Positions 34,890-48,739 of a DNA stretch of 64,000 bases are shown in pieces. The position numbers were made by a program, and so were the translations under genes. The DNA lies in the NCBI GenBank assembly GCA_018466975.1, contig CM031562.1, forward strand, positions 3,038,001 through 3,102,000, given 5' to 3'. The DNA is from Sparassis latifolia. Lineage: Eukaryota; Basidiomycota; Agaricomycetes; Polyporales; Sparassidaceae. Each line of letters begins with the position of its first letter. Within the stretch, counting starts at the first letter, position 1. Under the pieces are notes generated by a model. The model was not told the origin of the DNA and ran no database searches. It saw nothing but the letters and a program-made list of their open reading frames with translations.

Positions 34890-36380
34890 TTCAAGTTACC
34901 CATGGTGCCACTTGCATGGAGTCATTCTGAGGCTGCATGGAAATGGGTGCAAGTGCAATGCTATACCTTTTAAAGAAGGCGAACAATGCATATCCACCGA
35001 TGGGAATGTGGCATCTGGCCAAGGTGTCAACTTGTGAGACGTGAGTATACAACATGACCAGGTCAATGTGCCTGATGGGGGAATCCGGCACATTCAGCAT
35101 GCACACAGAACAAATCTGCAACAGACACACAGGGTTGAAATGTTAAGGACCTGTCACAAAATATACAAGAGCATGGCGATAATCCTGGAGCATCCGAGAA
35201 GAATGTAACAAAGCATTGCAGCTATGTGCTTCAAAGTTGCACCACCGCGGGTCCAGGTACATGTAGTAAACGCTCTGATGCATTGTCTATCGAACAAAGT
35301 CTGAGGGTTCATGGCTAAAGTGGTGGTCCTGCCAATCCACACGCGAGACCCAGGAGTAGGTTTTCCCATTATTGCAAAGCCTGACAGGGCAAATCAACCA
35401 AAAACCAGTACGTGATAAAAATGACATTGAGAACGATCAAAACATGTGATTCGCGCCTGTTGAAAGGGAAGTAACATTGGCAGGAGGGGCACTATTGGCA
35501 TCGCAAAAGTGAGTATGTTCAACGTGCTGAGGTAAGAGTTCATATTGGACCCTACGAGCTGACCTCGACACTTGCTGACTTAACAAATACTGAAAAGTAG
35601 GTTGTGTAAAAATTCAATATGAAGACATCACATTGAAACACCATACATCTAAGAAATTGAGGACGTGCATCTGTTCCCCAGACATGCAGAGCATGAGATT
35701 AATGCCATGGTGTCTCAGTGATTTGAGGCAAAAAATAAGGATGATACACAGGAGTCCGTGGTATGCTCGTCCTCGTATGTACCATCACGGTCACTTTGTA
35801 TCTTGCTCTGCATGATGAACACATTGCATGCATTGCTTGCTTCTTGCATCTCAAATAAGGTGTTAGCAAGCCTGTGAACTAGCAGAAGCACATGCAAATT
35901 CCCTGTGAGAGCTTTACATAAAGTAAATATCTCGTACTTGTAAAAACACCTAGATGGCCAGAATACTCATATTTCTGAACTTGCCCATCACGTACACCGT
36001 GTACAGAGAAACACAATGGGTCGCTGTGCTGCACTGCGCATAATATCATTACTGGTGTGGGAAGCCAAGATGGGTGTAAGGGGTCGGTTACTGACCTGTC
36101 ACATCGAAAGACCTTGTACATACGAACTCCTACCTGCAAGCGAGGAGCTGGATGAGTGCATGGATGAACAGGACCATGACGATGAAGGTGGTCGGGTTTT
36201 GGAGGTTGCACACAGGGACAATAAAGAGTGAGGGTAAGAGCATGACTGGCATGCATGCATACAGGCTGTCGAGGAAAGATATCATTGGTGATCTTCAAAG
36301 AGCAATGAGGGACATACAAAGGCCCAGGGTTACCAAGGCCCTGAGCTGTGAGTTTACGGACACATGTTTTGGCTTTGAGG
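34890..36380 (-). pseudogene. Relic of an unidentified multi-exon host-type gene
   Basis: Minus-strand coding-like blocks are separated by intron-like breaks: IVPVCNLQNPTTFIVMVLF and PVMILCAVQH near 36230-36030; RPTPGSRVWIGRTTTLAM-like text and YYMYLDPRWCNFEAH near 35360-35210; GGYALFAFFKRYSIALAP near 35000. Several blocks are hydrophobic, so a membrane protein is possible. Stops and shifts between blocks indicate decay. I could not identify the family. Confidence 0.4.
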
Positions 36381-36930
36381 TCTAAACACTGCAGGGAGGT
36401 ACCACACTTCTACGAGACCATTCAGGACAGCACAACCCATGCTACCGCAGTTTTTAGCATAGATTAAATACATGGATGGGTGCATCCTGGCTCAAAACGG
36501 CCATAACGCAGTGCTCCTGCACCCTCAATTTTGACAACTGCTAGTTGGGGGATGCATTATGTCCACTGAGAGGCTGGAAGCAGTCAAAGAGGAAATGTAC
36601 CAATGACTGTGGTATCCATCATCCGACTGAGGTGAAGTTAATGAGCCTATAAATGTAGCTAGCTGGCAGCGGCCTCATTAGCATCACCTCAGCGCTTCTT
36701 TGCACCATGGAATGGAAGTGCCTATCTGATGTCATTGTCTCTGAAAATTGTCATCTTGCCAATAAGAGTACAAAGCTTGCTCTCCCTTGCCATTTCATAA
36801 TACAGGGACAAGAATGATATGGCTTCCCACACGAAAACATGACCAAATTAATCGTAATCTTACCTTCCTTGCACTCTATCAGAGTCTTCACCAAATCTGC
36901 TTCTTCTAGTGCCATGCCTTGCTACAACTA
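36381..36930. other. Spacer upstream of the Ras relic
   Basis: No supported gene. The stretch could hold the promoter and first exon of the ancestral Ras copy. The last bases (36920-36945) still resemble a first-exon end (YNYKL followed by stops). Confidence 0.4.
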
Positions 36931-37895
36931 TAAACTATGATTTTAAGTGTGACCCTGACGAGTGTCCCGCAGGTGTCAGAAAGTCAGCTGTGATGGTTCA
37001 ATTCATTCAGAGCCATTTCATGGATGAGTATAACCCCACCATCGAAGGTGAGTAAGCATGCTAGGTTGCACCATTTATCTCCGCTGCATTTGCTTCCGCC
37101 CCCCACATTCATCGTGCCACCTCTCCTGAATCTCCAATAGCTCCAGCAAAATTTGTTCATTGTTCAACCCCAGATACGAGGCAGATAGCTGTAAAGACAA
37201 TTCTGACGATCTTGCACAGATTCGTACTGTAAGCAATGCGTGATTGATGATGAAGTCATGCTCCTGGATATACTAGACATGGCCAGGCAGGAAGAATATG
37301 GGTGCATTACCTCCGCTCACACCAGTGACTCACACCATTTCACACGCTGCAGCATGATGCGTGAGCAGTACATGCGCACTGGTGAAGGTTTCTTGCTCGT
37401 CTACTCGATCACATCATGCAACTTCTTTAAGGAAATCAGCACATTCCATCAGCAGATCCTCCGCATGAAGGACCAGGATTCGTTCACTGTCATTATCATC
37501 GCGAACAAGAATGATCTCGAGTATGAGTGCCAGGTCGGCATGAATGGTATACATCATCTCCCACTCTTTCCAGTGTTGGTGAGACTGACAGAATGTGCCA
37601 CTGGACAGAGGGCCATGACCTTGCAAAGCATTTAGGTTGCAAGTTCATCATGACATCTGCGAAGCAATGGATTAACGTCGATGAGGCATTTCATAACCTC
37701 GTCCATGAAATTAGAAAGTATAACAAGGTCGATACGGTCATTTGCAGTGCCTTCTGAGAATAGGCTCGTGTACAGGAGAAGCAGACAGGCCATTCCGGTG
37801 TGCAGTTCACCGCACCGACCATGCCCAGAATGTACTCTGGACAGCACCCTGAAGATGGTGCAGGGCACTGCTGTGGTGGGTGTGTCATTGTATGA
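36931..37895 (+). pseudogene. RAS: Ras GTPase relic with five recognisable exons and splice sites
   Basis: Exons are 36973-37047, 37220-37301, 37353-37546, 37609-37727 and 37776-37895, all with GT-AG introns. Spliced, they give an open frame from the P-loop region to a C-terminal CCGGCVIV, a CaaX-type end. Clear Ras blocks are QFIQSHFMDEYNPTIE (effector region), [38 protein letters not shown] and EIRKYNK. Key residues are lost: the P-loop reads GVRKS instead of GVGKS, DTAGQ became DMARQ, NKCD is NKND, and ETSAK is MTSAK. The first exon (YNYKL then stops) is broken. Many changes are Arg codons to Cys, His or Trp. The copy cannot bind GTP normally, so it is a duplicated, decayed paralogue. Confidence 0.9.
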
Positions 37896-38600
37896 TGGCA
37901 TCCTGTATTCTGCTTTCCATCACTGCTGTTCCCATTTCCATGGTACCATAGATCATAGTGCCACCTTCTCTTCTTGTTTTCTCATCTTCTCTTGTGAGTT
38001 ATGAGCTTCCGTTGTCTGTGGCATCCCGCAACCGGATTGTCTCCCATTGTCGTCTTGCTCTGTATTTTCAATGTGCGCAATTGTTACAGCTTCCATCTCT
38101 CACTCCTCACACTCCGCGTTTCTACTCGCTCCCATCATGGATTCTCCTGCTGGATATTAGAACTTCATTGTTGTGAATAATACGCTAAATGTCATGTCCA
38201 CCTGTGAATGCAAAACACTGTATTTGGCTACGGGCTGCCAGGGCTGTCATCTGCCTCGACATATCACTGATTTCGTGGCAGCGCCCTCTGACAGATGTAT
38301 CATGTTGAGAGGTCATTTGATGATATTAACACATCTTGCGGTAGCAAGGCTAGTTCCCATGCTCGCCATGAGTATACCAGTCACCAACCTTTAAGATGAT
38401 GTGAGTGGCAGATAGTGCTGATAGAAGTGCCTTTTCTGTGAAGCTGTTTGACAGTGGCAGTCACTGCTCAAGACTTTGAGCATCATTTCTGGTGTGAAAG
38501 TAGAGAAATAGAAGTCCTAGATAGATGGATGGCACACACAGCAAGCTACACGACCGCTCATACAGGATGTCTCTCCCATTGCATTCCTTTCAACAATTCG
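37896..38600 (+). other. Region 3' of the Ras relic
   Basis: Pyrimidine-rich, UTR-like sequence (about 37930-38160) follows the Ras stop. No further gene is supported until the CIA30 relic. Confidence 0.4.
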
Positions 38601-38632
38601 ACTTCTGCAAACACATGTTAGCACCCACCTCA

Positions 38633-39095
38633 TCATGTTGGAACACACGTACTAGGTATAGCAGCAAGCGGCATGTCCTCATGGTTCACCATGTGGAAGG
38701 AGTCGACGCCAAGCTCATACGGGCCTGAGACTCTATTGTTACCATCGAGCATCGATATGCCGATGGTGCGGACATGCTCACAGAACATCTTGATCTGCTC
38801 TGGTGATACCTCACCCACATTCGTAAGCATGAAGTCTGAGAAGGGGATCTGTGATACAAGCATGGCTCAGTGGGGCTGCGAGATGAAAGAATATGAGGGT
38901 GTAGCATGTACAAAAATGTTCTCCTATCCACCATTATCCCGGTGGAAGAACAGGCAGTGCTGCCAGAGGTCGGTTGTTATTGGCCCGTCTGTCTGGATGT
39001 TGACATAGTATGAGTTGCACGTGCGAGGGTGCCCCACGATGTGCAGATGCATCACAAGGAATTGGTGGTTTGATATGTCATTCATTATATGTACC
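38633..39095 (-). pseudogene. CIA30: CIA30-family relic (complex I assembly factor domain)
   Basis: Minus-strand blocks in order are FLVMHLHIVGHPRT, SYYVNIQTDGPITTDLWQH, LFFHRDNGG, a break, IPFSDFMLTNVGEVSPEQ, VRTIGISMLDG and GPYELGVDSFHMVNHED. Order and content match the CIA30 domain (YVNIQTD, IPFSDF, VRTIGIS and GPFELEID in the family), whose members help assemble mitochondrial complex I. The N-terminal half is missing, and the adjoining plus strand is occupied by the flavocytochrome relic. Frame breaks and a stop after NGG show decay. Confidence 0.8.
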
Positions 39096-39139
39096 TATTA
39101 TCCACTTGCCACAAACTGGCTATGACACCTCTGGACATG

Positions 39140-40060
39140 CTGGCACAGAAAGGCATTTGTTCCTGTCCACTCGCTGGACGCACTCTCACATCTTCCACCT
39201 GAAGCACATCTTGAACCTGTCGACCCTGCAACTGTGCCAGTAGATCACAAACAGCTCACAGAAGAGGAATTCCAGATAGTGAAAGTGAGGGAGTTGCTTC
39301 CTCTGCCTTTAGCTGCATTGAACTTGAACGACATAGAGGTATGCCACCCTCTCAGATCTCATGTGAAGACACATTTTCTCAAAGGTCTGTGTGCAGAAAT
39401 TCACCCAGCAGGTGCTCACCAAAACAGCATGGGCATATTATAGATCGACTGCAGACAATGATAGCTCATATGCAGAGAACATCGTGTCCTTCAAGAGCTT
39501 CTGGTTCTGCTTATGTGTGTAAGTCAGTCATGTCTCATCTGCCATACCCCAACACATCCCATCTCAAGCGCCCAAAGGAGGATTTCATGGTGGGTGTCTT
39601 ATTTACGAAGTAGTAGCAGGGTTGACACCTGGCTCTCGTCCAGGACATGCCTGCAGCATATGGAAAGTCAGCAACGGGCCTGACCGGTGGACTTGGAGTA
39701 GCACATGTGAGTCGTCTCTGATACTTTTAGTGCTATCACACTTACCGGATTATGTTCAGGCTATATCTGGTTACCAGGATCCTGAACTTTCCTGTGAGTT
39801 AATTCGTGTGCTTCACAAATAAATCAACATCAGAATTGCATGCCCCAAGGGAGGACATTCTTTGGATCCGAAGTCTCATGAAGCTGCCCATCATTGTCAA
39901 GAGCATCCAGTGTGTGGAGGTAAGTTTCGGTAAGCATGCACCAGCGAATTCTGATGACACACTGTGCAGGATGCAGAGAAGGCATTCACATATGGAGTGC
40001 AAGCGATCATTCTCTCCAACCATGGTGGGCGCGAATTGGACCAGTGAGCATGCATGCAGT
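39140..40060 (+). pseudogene. CYB2: Flavocytochrome b2 / FMN-dependent 2-hydroxyacid dehydrogenase relic
   Basis: Exon pieces are ALSHLPPEAHLEPVDPATVP plus ELLPLPLAALNLNDIE (to 39338); intron to 39396; KFTQQVLTKTAWAYYRSTAD, SFKSFWF (39397-39510); a degenerate middle; AISGYQDPELS (~39750-39797); DILWIRSLMKLPIIVKSIQC (to ~39919); intron; and FTYGVQAIILSNHGGRELDQ (to ~40049). The last block holds the SNHGGR FMN-binding signature of the family. These enzymes oxidise L-lactate or related acids, in mitochondria for Cyb2. The cytochrome b5 part is mostly gone and most of the TIM barrel is deleted, so the copy is dead. Confidence 0.85.
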
Positions 40061-40229
40061 GCAGCGCCAGGATTCTAGCTCATGCTTCTACAGTTCCCTG
40101 GCACCTATGACGATCCTGTATGCCTGGATCGCAGAGTGCTACACAAGTCTAGTCACAGCCATGCTCAAAATTTTGCTCAGATGAACAAATATTCTACTGA
40201 TAGGTAAGCCTCTTACACAGTTTGCAGTG

Positions 40230-40533
40230 CTTACAATTAGTTCTTCAGCAGCTCAACCACCTTCGGATCTTGTCTACCTTGAGTGCCCTCCGACTAAGAC
40301 CTGTATTTATCCACCTTCACTTTGACTGTCTCCAGAAGGTCCTCAGCTGCCAACACGACATTCGCACCAGCGGGAAATAGAGTGGCAGCTCGGGCAGTGC
40401 TGCGGGTTTATACATCACTGCTGCAGCCTTCCGCATGTCTCCAGGAAATGTAGGGTTCAGCTCCAAGTACTCACGCAGGATCACTGTCACGGACCCGGGT
40501 TTGGTGTAGGCAGGATGTGCCGGTATGCACTGC
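40230..40533 (-). pseudogene. Short-chain dehydrogenase relic, 3' part
   Basis: The minus strand reads PAHPAYTKPGSVTVILREYL, ELNPTFPGDMRKAAAVMYK and AALPELPLYFPL, shifts frame, then ANVVLAAEDLLETVKVKVDK to ELLKN and stop. The PGD-x-KAA and LPLG-N-V-AAE layout is that of the C-terminal part of fungal short-chain dehydrogenases/reductases. The 5' part continues beyond the Gypsy element at 48700-48520. A stop (KYRS*) and a frameshift show decay. Confidence 0.7.
40529..40533. repeat. Target-site duplication ACTGC (left)
   Basis: ACTGC at 40529-40533 matches 48520-48524 across the Gypsy element. Confidence 0.95.
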
Positions 40534-41174
40534 TGTTATGCGGCAGCGAAACACGAGCGTCTAGTCGAGTCATCACGAGACAAGGTCTTAGTCTAAGACA
40601 CAAGTCCGTTCAAGTGACACTTCTGGCAATGTCCTCGCACTGAAGGTCGATCAGAGTTCGTTCTTATGACTCGTAGTAGCTGTCTGCTACTGACGGTCGA
40701 TCTCAGTCAAAGGCAAGTGAAAAGCTGGTTTAATAGTAACCAGGTCGAGATGGGGATCCAGCTCGACGAGGTCGTCTACTTATACAAAAGGTATCCACAG
40801 TACTATGCAGTAATACAGGATCGTTCATTGGCTAGATAAGGTGAAACGATGTCTGGGCAAGGTAACAGCGAGGAAATAATATGTATGAGAAAGCTGAGTA
40901 AGATCGTGAGAGATAATCAGTACTAATGGGGATAACAAGTCGTGTATCAGAACGAGGTAAAGATGAGGCATACATGCACGTCTTGCATGTGTGATAAGAA
41001 GAAGGTCCAGAGTTGGATCCGGTGTAACCCCAGACTAGGGGTTCTGGACATCTGGGTAAAGAATCGGAGGTTGCGCTCCGATGAGTCACGTGTTGGATCA
41101 CATGGTCTGGTAACGTAAAGGGAACAAGGAAAAGAAAAAGAAAAGACGTGCCACAAGTGAGGAGCGTTGTAACA
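40534..41174 (-). repeat. 3' LTR of Ty3/Gypsy element
   Basis: 641 bases, TGTTATGCGG...GTTGTAACA on the plus strand. Against the other LTR I see two substitutions (both transitions), so insertion is recent. The purine-rich GACGGGAGCTGA on the minus strand, just inside, is the likely polypurine tract. Confidence 0.95.
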
Positions 41175-41227
41175 TCAGCTCCCGTCTAACGTTTCTTGTC
41201 CCACAAGAAATATTGTGATCTTCATCG

Positions 41228-41965
41228 TCATCGGGGGCAGTCGCAGACATAATGATCTCCTCCACATCTGTAGCATGTCCGCCGGCTGGTTCGTGATCCT
41301 TGTTCGGGGATACGTCCATTCCTGTAGGGATGACTGCGACGCGAAGAAGTGGATGCGGTCGAGAAAGATGGTTGGGATAATGGAGATCGTCCACTGGGTA
41401 CGTGCGAACGAAAAGGGCGAGGTCGAATGGGAATTGGTTCTGGCGACGAGCGAGGAGTGGATGCGAGTATTCCATTAGTGGTGTATCCGAGGATATGTCC
41501 GATGTCTTCGTCCCCATGCTCCCTCCAAATCTCCTGTGCTGTATGAGTGATCGTACTGCGCATTAACGACCAGACTTGGTCGACTCTGGTTCGGGCTCTA
41601 CTCGTCCTTTCCTCTGCTGCGATGAGCTCCTGTCTGGCCGTCTGCATCCACTCGACCATCTCTAACGCTCGTTGCATAGAAATCACCGCTTGTCGATCTT
41701 GCGGGCGATTTCGTAGGGCGACGAGGATATCTGTGAAGTCGACGGGGACGCGGATGGCCGAGATCAGACGTGTGGCAAATTCTTGTTCACTAGATGCATG
41801 ACTGAGTTCGATTGAAGGTGAGGGCGATGAATCGTGGATAAAGGGGGTCTGTGCTCGAGAGGGTACTCCATTAATAAGCGTAGGTGATGTGGGGATGCTC
41901 ATAATTGTGGAAGCGACCTCAGCGAGTATATTGTGAACAAGGTCGTCTATAGCGGAAGTGGGCAT
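41228..41965 (-). CDS. Chromovirus ORF3: 245-residue zinc-knuckle protein downstream of pol
   Basis: The start is the ATG at 41965. The product has a Ser/Thr/Pro-rich N-terminus, a helical middle (residues ~60-150: FATRLISAIRVPVDFTDILV, QRALEMVEWMQTARQELIAA), a Pro/Ser/Arg-rich stretch and a C-terminal CYRCGGDHYVCDCPR. That end is a CCHC-like knuckle with spacing C-X2-C-X3-H-X4-C, one residue short of the retroviral C-X2-C-X4-H-X4-C. It lies between the integrase and the 3' LTR, where some elements carry env or accessory genes. The gene is intact. A nucleic-acid-binding accessory role is inference. It could also be a displaced Gag-like domain. Confidence 0.7.
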   Translation of the reverse strand: MPTSAIDDLVHNILAEVASTIMSIPTSPTLINGVPSRAQTPFIHDSSPSPSIELSHASSEQEFATRLISAIRVPVDFTDILVALRNRPQDRQAVISMQRALEMVEWMQTARQELIAAEERTSRARTRVDQVWSLMRSTITHTAQEIWREHGDEDIGHILGYTTNGILASTPRSSPEPIPIRPRPFRSHVPSGRSPLSQPSFSTASTSSRRSHPYRNGRIPEQGSRTSRRTCYRCGGDHYVCDCPR

Positions 41966-41983
41966 TGATGATACGTTGTCTTC

Positions 41984-41998
41984 TCCTCCTTTTATATC
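41984..41998 (-). promoter_or_regulatory. Repeated ATATAAAAGGAGGAG motif before ORF3
   Basis: The minus strand reads ATATAAAAGGAGGAG, 19 bases before the ORF3 ATG, and contains the stop codon of the preceding small frame. A near copy (ATATAAAAGGATGAG) lies at 42335-42349, 31 bases before the first small membrane frame. It could be an internal TATA element or a reinitiation signal. Confidence 0.45.
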
Positions 41999-42141
41999 TT
42001 TCGGTTGTTAAGGGGATCGCGGTTATCTGTGATGTGAAATAGAATGTCATGGATCCGGGTGATAATCAAATAGATGAAAATCCATTGGGCGATAAAGAAT
42101 ATTCCCACAGAGATAAGAATTGCCTGGTCAGTTCCAGGCAT
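41992..42141 (-). CDS. Chromovirus small membrane ORF b (49 residues)
   Basis: The start is the ATG at 42141 (MPGTDQAILISVGIFF). One strong hydrophobic segment (ILISVGIFFIAQWIFIYLII) is followed by a short charged tail. The frame is also open upstream to an ATG at 42267, which would add 42 residues. The shorter start is preferred because it overlaps the stop of ORF a by 14 bases, as in coupled translation. No homology is recognised; a membrane role is inference from hydrophobicity. Confidence 0.5.
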   Translation of the reverse strand: MPGTDQAILISVGIFFIAQWIFIYLIITRIHDILFHITDNRDPLNNRKI

Positions 42142-42304
42142 CGTTCTGATCACCCCAGCCGTTAGCGTGCGGGTTGTCACATGTGAAGAGTGTGTGTTCG
42201 ACAAGTCGTCTGATGAGGATTCGGTGGACGATCCAAAGAAAAGCGAGGGTTGTGCAGTGGAGGACAATTAGAAAGATGATGAGGAGAACTGCCGTGGTAG
42301 TCAT
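42128..42304 (-). CDS. Chromovirus small membrane ORF a (58 residues)
   Basis: The start is the ATG at 42304 (MTTTAVLLIIFLIVLH), 18 bases after the pol stop. It has an N-terminal transmembrane segment (AVLLIIFLIVLHCTTLAFLW), then a basic stretch (HRILIRRLVEH) and a polar tail ending NDAWN. By the positive-inside rule the tail would face the cytosol. It overlaps ORF b by 14 bases in another frame. Not recognised as a known family. Confidence 0.5.
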   Translation of the reverse strand: MTTTAVLLIIFLIVLHCTTLAFLWIVHRILIRRLVEHTLFTCDNPHANGWGDQNDAWN

Positions 42305-42321
42305 TCCAGGTTTCTTCTCCT

Positions 42322-47540
<5,219 letters not shown>

Positions 47541-47866
47541 TGTCTACACGTAGACTGCACACTGTCCTTAACTAAGTGAGTTCATTCGTCGTCGGCTAAC
47601 AAGCCCGTAGAGTGTCTTCTGTCTTCAAACTGATACACCTATTTGCTGATTGCTCGAGTGATTACCTCAGCCTCCTCGGCCTATTGGTCTCTCGGACAGA
47701 CCCCTCTCCAAAGATGAGTGATCAGTCTATCCCTTCAGCTACCTCGATTACAGAGTAATCTCAAACGGTGCTTTAGCAATCGAATCGGGTGCATCGTTCA
47801 GTCTTCAAGGTTCGGTCCGGTCGGTAGTTCGTTGTTAGACTCTAGGAAGTCACAGAGAGTAATAAG

Positions 47867-47876
47867 ATCTCGACCT
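47867..47876 (-). promoter_or_regulatory. Self-complementary primer-binding site (Gypsy element)
   Basis: Minus-strand AGGTCGAGAT, two bases inside the 5' LTR, is the exact complement of ATCTCGACCT at the predicted transcript start (plus coordinates 48087-48096). It does not begin with TGG, so it does not look like a tRNA 3'-end site. Confidence 0.85.
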
Positions 47877-47878
47877 AA

Positions 47879-48519
47879 TGTTATGCGGCAGCGAAACACG
47901 AGCGTCTAGTCGAGTCATCACGAGACAAGGTCTTAGTCTAAGACACAAGTCCGTTCAAGTGACACTTCTGGCAATGTCCTCGCACTGAAGGTCGATCAGA
48001 GTTCGTTCTTATGACTCGTAGTAGCTGTCTGCTACTGACGGTCGATCTCAGTCAAAGGCAAGTGAAAAGCTGGTTTAATAGTAACCAGGTCGAGATGGGG
48101 ATCCAGCTCGACGAGGTCGTCTACTTATACAAAAGGTATCCACAGTACTATGCAGTAATACAGGATCGTTCATTGGCTAGATAAGGTGAAACGATGTCTG
48201 GGCAAGGTAACAGCGAGGAAATAATATGTATGAGAAAGCTGAGTAAGATCGTGAGAGATAATCAGTACTAATGGGGATAACAAGTCGTGTATCAGAACGA
48301 GGTAAAGATGAGGCATACATGCACGTCTTGCATGTGTGATAAGAAGAAGGTCCGGAGTTGGATCCGGTGTAACCCCAGACTAGAGGTTCTGGACATCTGG
48401 GTAAAGAATCGGAGGTTGCGCTCCGATGAGTCACGTGTTGGATCACATGGTCTGGTAACGTAAAGGGAACAAGGAAAAGAAAAAGAAAAGACGTGCCACA
48501 AGTGAGGAGCGTTGTAACA
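47879..48519 (-). repeat. 5' LTR of Ty3/Gypsy element
   Basis: 641 bases, near-identical to 40534-41174. On the minus strand TATAAG (plus 48124-48129) precedes ATCTCGACCT (48096-48087) by ~33 bases. GTCGAG ~24 bases upstream can pair with CTCGAC at the start, forming a hairpin. Confidence 0.95.
48124..48129 (-). promoter_or_regulatory. TATA box of Gypsy LTR
   Basis: Minus-strand TATAAG within TTGTATAAGTAG, at a fitting distance from the start inferred from primer-site complementarity. Confidence 0.65.
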
Positions 48520-48524
48520 ACTGC
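48520..48524. repeat. Target-site duplication ACTGC (right)
   Basis: Partner of 40529-40533. The empty site reads through the dehydrogenase frame as SNMQCIPAHPAY. Confidence 0.95.
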
Positions 48525-48700
48525 ATGTTGCTGCTCAAGCCAGTGTGGAAGCTGCCAGGTTCCATCAAGGATGCCTTGAACAAAAGCGGTCAGCTTTCCC
48601 ACAAGGACTCGTGTAAGGAAGAAAAGATGTACCTTGATGTTCCACTCCAGGTCGAGTTCCGCCAGAGACCAGGAGAACTCTTCCAAAGGTTATCAAGCTG
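48520..48700 (-). pseudogene. Short-chain dehydrogenase relic, 5' part
   Basis: The minus strand reads LEEFSWSLAELDLEWNIK, then a GTACAT...TTCAAG intron-like gap (~65 bases), then ASLMEPGSFHTGLSSNMQ up to the Gypsy insertion. Blocks of the type ALEGFSESLAxELxPxWNIKV and EPGxFxT are standard in this family. Upstream codons meet two stops. It continues at 40533-40230. Confidence 0.7.
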
Positions 48701-48739
48701 TGATTACCCTGCACATCCGGAACAACACCGAGTTCCCTA

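Noticed and set aside
36973..37895. A functional Ras paralogue
   Set aside because: Loss of the P-loop glycine and the switch II glycine, together with the broken first exon, is incompatible with normal GTP binding.
41992..42304. Retroviral envelope gene in the Gypsy element
   Set aside because: The two small frames have one hydrophobic segment each and no signal peptide plus ectodomain layout, cleavage site or glycosylation-rich region. Only small membrane proteins can be supported.
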